From Spirochaetaceae bacterium (lineage in GTDB: Bacteria > Spirochaetota > Spirochaetia > SZUA-6 > Bin103), in the NCBI GenBank assembly GCA_028820215.1, contig JAPPKD010000088.1, positions 1 to 14,707 of the forward strand: a stretch of 14,707 nucleotides of DNA, given 5' to 3'. Both the position numbers and the translations under genes were made by a program. Of this stretch, positions 1 through 6,623 are shown piece after piece. The notes under the pieces are model-generated. The model ran no database searches. It had not been told where the DNA came from and saw only the letters and a program-made list of their open reading frames with translations. Every line of letters begins with the position of its first letter. Position 1 is the first letter of the stretch.

Positions 1-196
1 GTTCGAAGCTGTCCCGCGACGGCGGCTTGCCGCTGTCGTGACTGTCCTTCTTCAGCTCTTGGAGTTCCTGCTCCAGCGCTGTGATCCGCTGCTCGTGACG
101 ATCGATGAGACCCTCGACCAACGCAATGACCGCGTCCCGGCCCGCATCGTAGGCCGCACCTATCTCCTGGCGCGTGAGCTTGAAGATCGCGTCCAT
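1..196 (-). CDS. IS66-family transposase, N-terminal part (cut by window edge)
   Basis: The reading frame starts at an ATG at 196 and runs off the left edge, giving 65 codons. Upstream is a good ribosome binding site (GGGAGG about 7 bases before the ATG). The visible protein has a helical, charged stretch (RHEQRITALEQELQELKK) predicted to be a coiled coil, followed by SHDSGKPPSRD. This matches the leucine-zipper-like N-terminus and the NSS-K-PPS-D signature of IS66 TnpC transposases, which is established for that family; here the asparagines are replaced by D/H. The zinc-finger and DDE domains would lie outside the window. No tnpA or tnpB lies upstream in the short gap before the next gene, so a single-ORF (ISBst12-like) element is more likely than a classic three-gene IS66. 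Whether the transposase is intact cannot be seen. Confidence 0.75.
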   Translation of the reverse strand, partial: MDAIFKLTRQEIGAAYDAGRDAVIALVEGLIDRHEQRITALEQELQELKKDSHDSGKPPSRDSFE

Positions 197-312
197 GCCG
201 CCCCTCCCGATCGCGAGCATAGACCAAGTAATGCCGAGCACCTACAGCGCTCGAAACAACTTACAATCCGAAGTCTCGACCAGTTGACGGAATCTGCTGA
301 ACGAACCTACCC

Positions 313-330
313 TAAGCCTGAACAGTTACC
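313..330. mobile_element. Possible terminal end of the IS66-like element
   Basis: Read on the minus strand, the sequence starting at 330 is GGTAACTGTTCAGGCTTAGG. It lies about 120 bases upstream of the transposase start, where the end of a single-ORF IS66-like element would be expected, and just before a change to unrelated sequence and a new gene. The assignment rests on position and on general resemblance to IS ends. The partner inverted repeat is outside the window, so it cannot be confirmed. Confidence 0.3.
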
Positions 331-369
331 AAAGGACGGCGACAGACTGTAGGTGGAGGTTCCGGAGAG

Positions 370-930
370 ATGAAGCGTGACGCGAAGGGAATGGCGGCCA
401 TTGGGTCGAACACAAAGAAATGGTGGATTACAGCGATCGCGGTACCGGTGATGATCGCGATGCTTTCCGCCGGCGTTTCTTGGCAGATCGCTAGGACCAC
501 TGCTAGGCGCACAATCGCGAACGAATTCCGGGGCGGTGAGAATGTGTTCAACGATCTCGGCCATCGTTACTTTGCAGCGGTGTACTACATGCATGACCAC
601 GAAAATATGTCAGAAGGAAAAGGAGTGCAGTTGGTGGAGGGCGACGCGGCTTGGAGAGGCTTTCGAAGTATTCTTGCTGCTATTTCGGATGACATGACAT
701 GGCTTCGTAGAAATCCTGTTTATGAGGAAATTAGTGTGGAAATATTCCCCTACATGCACAATTTCGTGACAATAGAATCGGTAGGTATCGATGGAGAACT
801 GGATCGTCGGACACTGCAGATGATGTGTGAAGCGTTTGTTGAGAAAGGGTTCTTGAAGGCCCCTGCAGACGCCCAGAAGGCCGCTGAAATCGTTGAGTTT
901 GCTTATAGAGTGTGCAACGGAGGAACGTAG
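370..930 (+). CDS. Uncharacterised single-pass membrane-anchored protein
   Basis: This 186-residue protein matches no family I recognise. Residues 1-17 are basic and polar. Residues 18-40 (from WWITAIAVPVMIAML) form one strong hydrophobic segment, a membrane anchor or uncleaved signal. The remaining ~145 residues are soluble-looking, with a WRGFRSIL stretch and two cysteines (153, 182). Basic residues flank the segment on both sides, so orientation is uncertain. The ATG at 370 is preceded by GGTGGAGG about 10 bases upstream; an internal ATG at residue 8 is a possible alternative. The second half is distinctly AT-richer in codon use than the core genes of this window (many gaa, att, ttt codons). 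Together with its place beside an IS66 element, that suggests horizontal acquisition. No partner gene is adjacent. Confidence 0.6.
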   Translation: MKRDAKGMAAIGSNTKKWWITAIAVPVMIAMLSAGVSWQIARTTARRTIANEFRGGENVFNDLGHRYFAAVYYMHDHENMSEGKGVQLVEGDAAWRGFRSILAAISDDMTWLRRNPVYEEISVEIFPYMHNFVTIESVGIDGELDRRTLQMMCEAFVEKGFLKAPADAQKAAEIVEFAYRVCNGGT

Positions 931-1237
931 GGTAGTTCCTGTCCGGGAATTGCCGATTTGGGCCGATGACGGCGGCACAGGGTCATAGACGGCACGTACA
1001 GAGCCCCGTGTCGGGTCAGGAATCGGTCGGGGGCGGCTCGGAGAGTCCATCCGGTCGTGACCGATCCGGCCGCTGAACCGCTGAACCCATCCCGCTCGTG
1101 CGCAACAGGGGTCAGGCAGCGCTCAAAAGGCCCTTCCGGCTTTCTACCCCGAAATCGCGAAACGCAGCGCTCGTGCGTCTCAGCATCAAGGCTGACCGTA
1201 AAGTCTGCGCCGGGCACGATAAGATGCACGAAGGGGG
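931..1237. other. Intergenic stretch with no convincing gene
   Basis: About 300 bases lie between the membrane protein and the tRNA-like locus. A minus-strand reading frame of 108 codons (1229-903) crosses it, but it has no recognisable motif, no ribosome binding site and overlaps the 3' end of the preceding gene, so I do not call it. The octamer ctcgtgcg occurs twice (about 1096 and 1171), with no larger repeat structure seen. It may be decayed mobile DNA. Confidence 0.4.
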
Positions 1238-1243
1238 TATGAT
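1238..1243 (+). promoter_or_regulatory. Candidate -10 box for the tRNA-like locus
   Basis: TATGAT lies 23 bases before the first base of the tRNA-like sequence, a plausible distance for a short leader. It sits between GGGG and CCCC, so it is also the loop of a 4-bp hairpin. A hexamer 17 bases upstream (CACGAT) is a poor -35. The support is spacing and -10 match only. Confidence 0.25.
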
Positions 1244-1266
1244 CCCCGCGCAGTGTGAATAAAGCC

Positions 1267-1346
1267 GGAGGGGTGGCAGAGCGGTAATGCGCTGAGCTGA
1301 TACCTCAACCATTCCCGGCTCGCGGGTTAGATTCCCGCTCCCTCAG
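1267..1346 (+). tRNA. tRNA-like sequence, class II-like shape with GAT anticodon, possibly degenerate
   Basis: The sequence folds as a cloverleaf. The acceptor strand 1267-1273 pairs with 1339-1345: six pairs including one G-T, with a G/A mismatch at the first position. A 3-bp D stem gca/tgc (1276-1278 with 1288-1290) encloses a loop containing GG. The anticodon stem TGAG/CTCA (1293-1296 with 1304-1307) has the 7-base loop CTGATAC, placing anticodon GAT after a proper T33. A 14-base variable region follows. The T stem gcggg/cccgc (1322-1326 with 1334-1338) has loop TTAGATT. The D-arm and long variable region resemble bacterial tRNA-Ser/Leu, but GAT is an isoleucine anticodon. The T loop has A instead of the nearly invariant C56, and no CCA is encoded. 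I favour a decayed or divergent tRNA, though a working non-standard tRNA is possible. Confidence 0.4.
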
Positions 1347-1388
1347 CTGCCGTCGCCAGACAGCAACTGAGTCCCCGCAAAAAGGTGA

Positions 1389-1607
1389 CCACTCCTCCCG
1401 CCAGCCGTCGAATGTACCACGCTCCGGCTGATCGCCGATGGCAGCGTGCTGGATTCGCTCTCCATCCCGGCCTCCGGCACACGGGAATGGACGGTTATTC
1501 GGGCGTCCGCGGTTGCGAACTGGTATGTCGTGGAAGTGCGTGGCCGTGATGGGGCCATGCTCGCGTTGTCGAACCCGATCTTCCTCGATCGGTCAGCCGC
1601 TGGGTGA
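1389..1607 (+). pseudogene. 3' remnant of a CehA/McbA-type (PHP-fold) metallohydrolase
   Basis: The frame is open from just after a stop at 1386 to the TGA at 1605-1607. It reads LRLIADGSVLDSL, then WYVVEVRGRDGAMLALSNPIF close to the end. This matches the C-terminal tail common in CehA/McbA family metallohydrolases (…WYLVEVRDADGRMLALTNPIF in relatives as I remember them). Only about 70 codons remain, so the whole PHP catalytic domain and all metal ligands are missing. There is no start codon or ribosome binding site, and the 5' break lies about 40 bases after the tRNA-like sequence. The tail ends four bases before the DeoR-type regulator, so the two were probably an operon before the deletion. 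The family assignment is from pattern memory. Confidence 0.6.
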
Positions 1608-1610
1608 CGC

Positions 1611-2433
1611 ATGTCGAGTCGAGACAAGGCTGCCAGGCAGTCCGAGATCCTCGCGATGCTCCGCCAGGAGGGGACGATGCGGGTCGGCGCCCTCGCGCAG
1701 CACTTCGGGATCTCGCAACAGTCGATACGCAAGGATCTCAACGTCCTGGAACGATCGGGGCTCGTCCGGAGAGTACATGGAGCCGTCGTGATCGGTGGCG
1801 GCGAGGAGTACTCCTGGTACTCACAGCGCCGCCTCATCGCGCAGCGCGAGGAAGCGCGCGATCGGCCTGGCGGTCGCGCGTCTCATCCCCAACCACTCCA
1901 CGGTATTCATCAAGAGCGGCACCACGACCGAGATCGCAGCACATGCGTTGTCCGAGCACGAGGGGCTGACGGTGATCCTGGACAACGTCGCCACCGCCGA
2001 TGTCGTCCGGCACTATCCAGGCTGCGAGGTCCTGATCGTCGGCGGCTATGTTCGCAGAGCCGAAGGCGCGGTCGTGGGCGAAACCGTGGCGGACTTCATA
2101 CGGCAATTCCGGGTGAGCCACGCGGTCGTCAGCGCCGCCGCCATCGGACCGGATGGCGAACTGCTCGGTCACCGGCTCAGCGAAGCACCGATCGTCAGGG
2201 CCGTCATCGACACGGCGCGGCAGGTGATCGTCCCCGTCGACTCCTCGAAGTTCGGGCAGACCGCGCCGGTCCTGTTGGGTCAACTTCCGGAGGTTCACCT
2301 GCTGGTCACCGACCGGATTCCGGATCCGAGCATCGCCGAGATGTGCTCTCGCGAAGGCGTACGCTGCATCGAAACGGACGTCCATACCCAACACGACGCG
2401 GCGCCAACCATGATGCCGGGCAGCAGCGAATAG
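1611..2433 (+). pseudogene. DeoR-family transcriptional regulator, interrupted by a frameshift
   Basis: Two overlapping frames together make one DeoR-family protein of about 273 residues, close to the family norm of ~250-270. The first frame (from ATG 1611) carries the N-terminal winged HTH: RQSEILAMLRQEG, then ALAQHFGISQQSIRKDLNVLE and GLVRRVHGAVV. The second carries the sugar-phosphate-sensing domain: RAIGLAVARLI, TVFIKSGTTTE, LIVGGYVRR and VDSSKFGQ. The join is at 1850-1852: removing one G from gaggaag gives REKRAIG, as expected for the family. DeoR proteins usually repress sugar or nucleoside catabolism genes and respond to a phosphorylated sugar. Here the target may have been the metallohydrolase remnant upstream or the isomerase downstream. 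It is either a real pseudogene or a one-base assembly error. No alternative start gives the sensor domain a DNA-binding part. Confidence 0.85.
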
Positions 2434-2461
2434 CGGTCGCGCCGGGCTCGGAGCTACCGCC

Positions 2462-3172
2462 TCACCACACGGTCCGCATCGCCTGCACGCAGCGCTGCAG
2501 CGCCGGCATCGGGTTGTCGACCTCGCCCTCGTACTCCAGGATCAGCGGGCCGTCGAAGCCGATGTCGTCCAGGGCGGCGGCCAGTCCCGGCATGTCCAGG
2601 TTGCCGGTGCCGACCACGACGTCGATCGGGTCGCGCCCCTCGCGGTAGACGAAGTCCTTGACGTGCACGCCGTACAGCCGGTCGCCGGCCAGCCGCGCCA
2701 GCTCGACCGGGTCGGCGCGGGCGTCGATGGCCCAGGCGGTGTCGAGCATCACGCCGATCTCCGGGCCCGTGGACTCGAGCAGCAGCTCCAGCATGGCCTC
2801 GGACCCCAGCCAGTGGCCGCCGCCGTGGTTGTGGAGCGCCAGCCGCAGCCCCAGCTCGCCCGCCACCCGCTCGGCGGTGCGGAACGCCTCTGGTGAGAAC
2901 GCCGGCCGGAAGTCGGCGCTGACCAGGCCCAGGCCCAGCCGCCGGGGAAGCTCCAGGCTGGCGCGCATCGCGTCGGCGTCGCCGGACAGGGTGGTCACCC
3001 CGGTGCTGACGATGCCGATGCCGGCCTCCAGGAACACGTCGGGGTCGCCGGCGTGGAGCTCGACGTGCGCCAGCCCCAGGTCGGCGACCTTCTGCGCCAC
3101 CACGCGCGAGTCGGTATAGCCGCGCAGGCAATAGGTCTGAATCGCCAGGTCGCGGCGTGCGGAATCACTCAT
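2462..3172 (-). CDS. Sugar phosphate isomerase/epimerase (xylose isomerase-like TIM barrel)
   Basis: This 236-residue protein has the AP-endonuclease-2/xylose isomerase TIM-barrel pattern. It includes HVELHAGDP near residue 36, LHNHGGGHW (113-121), GVMLDTAW (140-147), GVHVKDF (168-174) and LILEYEGE (210-217) near the C-terminus. His114/His116, Asp144, His170 and Glu213 are plausible divalent-metal ligands by family analogy. Members interconvert keto-sugars or inositol-derived ketones; the substrate cannot be read from sequence. I chose the ATG at 3172 because the upstream continuation of the frame runs through the start of rarA and is not protein-like. A -10-like TAGACT ends eight bases before this ATG and there is no ribosome binding site. 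It is divergent from rarA (22 bases between starts) and convergent with the broken DeoR gene (28 bases between stops). Confidence 0.85.
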   Translation of the reverse strand: MSDSARRDLAIQTYCLRGYTDSRVVAQKVADLGLAHVELHAGDPDVFLEAGIGIVSTGVTTLSGDADAMRASLELPRRLGLGLVSADFRPAFSPEAFRTAERVAGELGLRLALHNHGGGHWLGSEAMLELLLESTGPEIGVMLDTAWAIDARADPVELARLAGDRLYGVHVKDFVYREGRDPIDVVVGTGNLDMPGLAAALDDIGFDGPLILEYEGEVDNPMPALQRCVQAMRTVW

Positions 3173-3180
3173 AGTCTGCG

Positions 3181-3186
3181 AGTCTA
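3181..3186 (-). promoter_or_regulatory. Candidate -10 box, near-leaderless start of the isomerase gene
   Basis: On the minus strand the hexamer reads TAGACT and ends eight bases before the ATG at 3172. Transcription would start at or within a few bases of the start codon. The direct repeat AGTCT-GCG-AGTCT (3173-3185) overlaps it. There is no clear -35. Confidence 0.35.
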
Positions 3187-3194
3187 TCCGAGCG

Positions 3195-5417
3195 ATGGCC
3201 TCCGATCGAAGCGGCGCGCCGGTGCTGGACGGCTTCGACCGCGCGCAGCCGCTGGCCGCGCGCATGCGCCCGCGCACCCTGGACGAGGTGGCCGGCCAGC
3301 AGCACATCATCGGGCCGGGGCGGCTGCTGCGCCGCGCGATCGAGGCCGACCAGCTCTCCTCGATCATCCTCTACGGCCCTCCCGGGACCGGCAAGACCAC
3401 GCTGGCGCGGGTCATCGCCAACACCACGCGCGCTCACTTCATCGCCATCAACGCCGTGCTGGCCGGGGTCAAGGACCTGCGCGAGGCGATCAAGGAGGCC
3501 GGCCAGCACGCCGACCAGTACGGCCGCCGCACCATCCTGTTCGTGGACGAGGTGCACCGCTGGAACAAGGCGCAGCAGGACGCGCTGCTGCCGTGGGTGG
3601 AGGCCGGCACGGTGATCCTGATCGGCGCCACCACCGAGAACCCGTACTTCGAGGTGATCAAGCCGCTGGTGAGCCGCAGCCGCATCTTCCAGCTCCTGGC
3701 GCTGGAAACCGGCGACCTGCGCGCGCTCGCACGGCGCGCCCTGGAGGACGCCGAGCGCGGCTACGGCCGCCTGCAGGTCGACCTGCGGCCCGAGGCGCTG
3801 GAGCACCTGGTGGACGTCGCCTCGGGCGACGCCCGCAGCCTGCTCAACGCCCTGGAGCTGGCGGTGGAGACCACCGACCCGGCCGGCGGGCCGATCGTCG
3901 TCGACCTGGCGGTGGCCGAGGAGTCCATCCAGCGGCGGGCGGTGCTGTACGACAAGGACGGCGACGCCCACTACGACACGATCAGCGCCTTCATCAAGAG
4001 CGTGCGCGGCTCCGACCCCGACGCCTCGCTCTACTGGCTGGCGCGCATGGTCTACGCGGGCGAGGACCCGCGCTTCCTGTTCCGGCGCATGCTGATCCTG
4101 GCCGCGGAGGACGTGGGGCTTGCGGATCCTCGGGCGGTTGGCGTGATCTCCGGCTGCGCCCAAGCGTTCGACTACGTCGGCATGCCGGAGGGCCGCTTCC
4201 ACCTGGCGGAGGCCGCCCTGTACCTGGCGACCGCGCCCAAGAGCAACTCCGCCATGGGCTTTTTCGACGCCCTGAACGCCGTCGGCAGCGAGTCGCCGGG
4301 CGAGGTGCCGACTCACCTGCGCGACGCCAGCCGTGACGCCGAGGGGTTCGGCCACGGCGCCGGCTACGCCTATCCGCACGCGTTCCGCGACCATTGGGTG
4401 GCGCAGCGCTACCTGCCGGGCGCGCTGGCCGGCCGCGTGTTCTACCAGCCGTCGGAGATGGGATACGAGGGGGAACTGGCGCTGCAGGTGGCGCGCCGCC
4501 GCGAGGAGCAGCTCGCCGCCATGCTCGACGACGAGGGGCCGGTCGAGGGGCTCACGTCGGCCGGCGCGCGGGTGGCCGACGAGCGCGAGCGCTGGCTGGC
4601 CCGCGTCGCCGGCGGACGGTCCACGGCGCTGGCGTCGATCCGCGACCGGGTGCTGGACGGCGCGCGGATCCGGCGCCACCACGTGGTGCTGGACCTGGCG
4701 ATGGGCACGGGGCTGTTGACCTGGGAGCTGCTGCGCCGCGCGCCGGAGGGCGGCGTATACGCGCTGTCGCCGTCGGCCGACCACCTGATGATGGCGCGGC
4801 AGATGGTCGAAGCGGTGCCTGAGGGCGAGCGCCCCGTGCTGCTCGCCGGCGGCCTGTCCCGGCTGGGCGAGCTGCTGGCGGACTCCGGCGCCGAGGAGGT
4901 GCGCTTCGATGCCGCGGTCGGGCGGAGCGCGCTGGCGCGGCTCGACGACCCGGAGGCCGGACTGAGCGAGCTGCGCGCGGCGATGGCCCCCGACGGAACG
5001 CTGTCGCTCGGCGAGACCGACGGCTCGTCGTTCCCGGCGCTGACGGAGCTGTTCCCGCTGCCGGCGGCGCGTAGCGATCTGGCCGAGCGGGTGGACCGGG
5101 TGCAGCAGGACATCGCGGAGGCCGCGTCGCTGACGCCCCAACGGCTGCAGGCGATGCTGGAGGCGGCCGGCTTCGCGGAGGTCGAGGTCGAGGAGGAGCC
5201 GCTCCGCACCGACATCCAGGTCAGCCAGGCGTGGATCGACCGGCTGCTCGGCAGCGAGAGCCGGTCCGGGCCACTCGCGCAAGCGCTCCGCCAGGAGCTG
5301 TCACCGGACGACCTGACGGCCCTGCAGGCGGCCGCCGTTGCCGCGATCGGCCACACCGTCACGTGGCGACGGCCGGTGATCTACGCGCGCGCTACCGTCT
5401 CGAACAACTCGTCGTAG
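3195..5417 (+). CDS. rarA: RarA (MgsA) AAA+ ATPase fused to a methyltransferase-like domain
   Basis: This 740-residue protein has two parts. Residues ~20-440 are a RarA/MgsA clamp-loader-like ATPase: PLAARMRPRTLDEVAGQQH, Walker A GPPGTGKT (61-68), Walker B LFVDEVHR (115-122, D118/E119), GATTENP sensor 1 (144-150) and SRSRIF (160-165). The C-terminal RarA signature includes KSNSAMGFFDAL. RarA acts at stalled replication forks. Residues ~440-740 look like a class I SAM-dependent methyltransferase: motif I is VVLDLAMGTGLL (497-508), then GGVYALSPSADHLMMARQM and LLEAAGF-like helices near the end. Motif I has Ala at the first glycine position (DLAMGTG), so activity is uncertain. Ordinary RarA is ~430-450 residues; fusions of this size are known and annotated as RarA/unknown-domain fusion proteins. 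The ATG at 3195 has no ribosome binding site, but the N-terminus fits the family. It overlaps the next gene tail-to-tail by 37 bases. Confidence 0.92.
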   Translation: MASDRSGAPVLDGFDRAQPLAARMRPRTLDEVAGQQHIIGPGRLLRRAIEADQLSSIILYGPPGTGKTTLARVIANTTRAHFIAINAVLAGVKDLREAIKEAGQHADQYGRRTILFVDEVHRWNKAQQDALLPWVEAGTVILIGATTENPYFEVIKPLVSRSRIFQLLALETGDLRALARRALEDAERGYGRLQVDLRPEALEHLVDVASGDARSLLNALELAVETTDPAGGPIVVDLAVAEESIQRRAVLYDKDGDAHYDTISAFIKSVRGSDPDASLYWLARMVYAGEDPRFLFRRMLILAAEDVGLADPRAVGVISGCAQAFDYVGMPEGRFHLAEAALYLATAPKSNSAMGFFDALNAVGSESPGEVPTHLRDASRDAEGFGHGAGYAYPHAFRDHWVAQRYLPGALAGRVFYQPSEMGYEGELALQVARRREEQLAAMLDDEGPVEGLTSAGARVADERERWLARVAGGRSTALASIRDRVLDGARIRRHHVVLDLAMGTGLLTWELLRRAPEGGVYALSPSADHLMMARQMVEAVPEGERPVLLAGGLSRLGELLADSGAEEVRFDAAVGRSALARLDDPEAGLSELRAAMAPDGTLSLGETDGSSFPALTELFPLPAARSDLAERVDRVQQDIAEAASLTPQRLQAMLEAAGFAEVEVEEEPLRTDIQVSQAWIDRLLGSESRSGPLAQALRQELSPDDLTALQAAAVAAIGHTVTWRRPVIYARATVSNNSS

Positions 5418-6457
5418 GCGCCGATCACCCGCGGCCACGCATGGCGGGCGGCTATCCGCCGCCACCGGTCGCGCCCGGTCCCCGGAGACTGCAGCTCCCG
5501 TGCGAGCCGCTCGACCAGGTCGTCCGGGCCGTCGTACAGGCAGCGCTCGTGGTGCTCCAGCGGGATCAACTCCGGGTAGACCAGCCGGCGCGGCAGGAGC
5601 GGCATGCAGCCGGCGTGAATGGCCTCCATGACCGCGATTCCGAAGTTCTCCTGCACCCCGGTGGAGACCACCACGCTGCCACGGGCGAGCTGGCGCAGAT
5701 ACTCCGGCCGGGGCGGAAACCCGTCGAAGACGATGCGGTCGGCCAGCGCTGCGCGTGCGTGCACGAGCGCATCCGGCTCCGGGATCAGGCGCTCTCCGAG
5801 CAGCGCCACCCCGAAGGGCACGCCGCGGCGCGCCACATCCGCCAGGACGTCGACGAAGGTCCCCGGATCCTTGTCGAACTCCCAGCGGTGGTTCCAGATC
5901 ACCACCGGCGGCCCGTCCGGCGCGTCTGCCAGGTCGGTGTCCTCGAACCGGCATCCTGGATACAGCACGCTCGAGCGCCGATCGAGCTCCGCCGGCGGGA
6001 CCTCCGGCCGCGCCTCCTCATCGGGGAGCTGCTCGATCACCTCCGGCAGCCGCGTGCGAAACGCCGTGCGGTGGAACTCCGAGTTGAAGACCACGTGATC
6101 GGCCACCGCCACGTTGGTCACGTCCCGCCAGAGCAACTCCGCCCCCGCCGACCCGCCCGGCGGAACGGGATAGGAAACCTGGCTCTCGTGCAGATACAGC
6201 AGCACCGGCGGCGTCCGCGCTCCCCACACGGCCCGCACCTGCGCCAGATCCAGCAGACCGGTCGCGACCACCAGCTCGTAGCGCTCCGGATGCGCCACCC
6301 GCTGCGCCAGCGTCAGCCCCGCCGCCCGCAGCCGCCACTTCCACAACCGCGCCGGCAAGCTCCGCACCTCGATCGCGTGCCGAGAGTGCTCCCGAAGCCC
6401 CGTTACGAACTCCCGGTGCGATCCCCCGTCAAACGGCTCCAGGAACAGGACGTGCAT
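5381..6457 (-). CDS. DUF3524 glycosyltransferase, GTDC1 / tRNA-queuosine mannosyltransferase-like
   Basis: This 358-residue GT-B glycosyltransferase is collinear with animal GTDC1 (QTMAN), which mannosylates queuosine in tRNA-Asp. The N-terminal DUF3524 part shows LEPFDGGSH (6-14), LPARLWKWR (34-42), YLHESQ (88-93) and FNSEFHR (124-130). The C-terminal nucleotide-sugar half shows WNHRWEFDKDP (188-198), GVALLGER (216-223) and the acidic motif QENFGIAVMEA (269-279), then LVYPELIP (292-299). I infer a tRNA-queuosine or related sugar transfer. The bacterial substrate is not shown by the sequence, and no queuosine synthesis gene is in the window. The ATG at 6457 matches the family N-terminus exactly; TAGGAT five bases upstream suggests a leaderless transcript. 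It is convergent with rarA, overlapping by 37 bases. Confidence 0.85.
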   Translation of the reverse strand: MHVLFLEPFDGGSHREFVTGLREHSRHAIEVRSLPARLWKWRLRAAGLTLAQRVAHPERYELVVATGLLDLAQVRAVWGARTPPVLLYLHESQVSYPVPPGGSAGAELLWRDVTNVAVADHVVFNSEFHRTAFRTRLPEVIEQLPDEEARPEVPPAELDRRSSVLYPGCRFEDTDLADAPDGPPVVIWNHRWEFDKDPGTFVDVLADVARRGVPFGVALLGERLIPEPDALVHARAALADRIVFDGFPPRPEYLRQLARGSVVVSTGVQENFGIAVMEAIHAGCMPLLPRRLVYPELIPLEHHERCLYDGPDDLVERLARELQSPGTGRDRWRRIAARHAWPRVIGAYDELFETVARA

Positions 6458-6462
6458 GTCTC

Positions 6463-6468
6463 ATCCTA
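6463..6468 (-). promoter_or_regulatory. Candidate -10 box, leaderless start of the DUF3524 gene
   Basis: TAGGAT on the minus strand, with five bases (GAGAC) between it and the ATG at 6457. That places the expected transcript start on or beside the start codon. The same bases contain AGGA, which could instead act as a weak ribosome binding site with a longer transcript. No good -35 is seen. Confidence 0.4.
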
Positions 6469-6623
6469 CCCTCTCAGTGCCACCAGGCCGTCCACTTGAC
6501 GATCGGCGCCACAATATCCGAGCCTGCTTGACTCCACCGCGTCGGCGCTGTGGTACCTCGGCGGCAGAGGCTGTAGAGTTGCGATTGCCGACGTACGCTG
6601 ATCCTTGAGGAATGGAAAAGTAA

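Noticed and set aside
903..1229. Minus-strand reading frame of 108 codons before the tRNA-like sequence
   Set aside because: No recognised motif, no ribosome binding site, and it overlaps the end of the membrane protein gene.
1386..1607. The metallohydrolase tail as an intact small gene
   Set aside because: No start codon with a ribosome site after the stop at 1386, and the sequence matches only the extreme C-terminus of a much larger family.
3165..5362. Very long minus-strand frames opposite rarA
   Set aside because: Shadows created by high G+C codon bias; composition is Arg/Gln/His repeats with no motif, while the plus strand carries a full RarA fusion.
6528..6533. TTGACT as a -35 for the 262-residue gene
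   Set aside because: No acceptable -10 lies 16-18 bases downstream (TGGTAC is the best).
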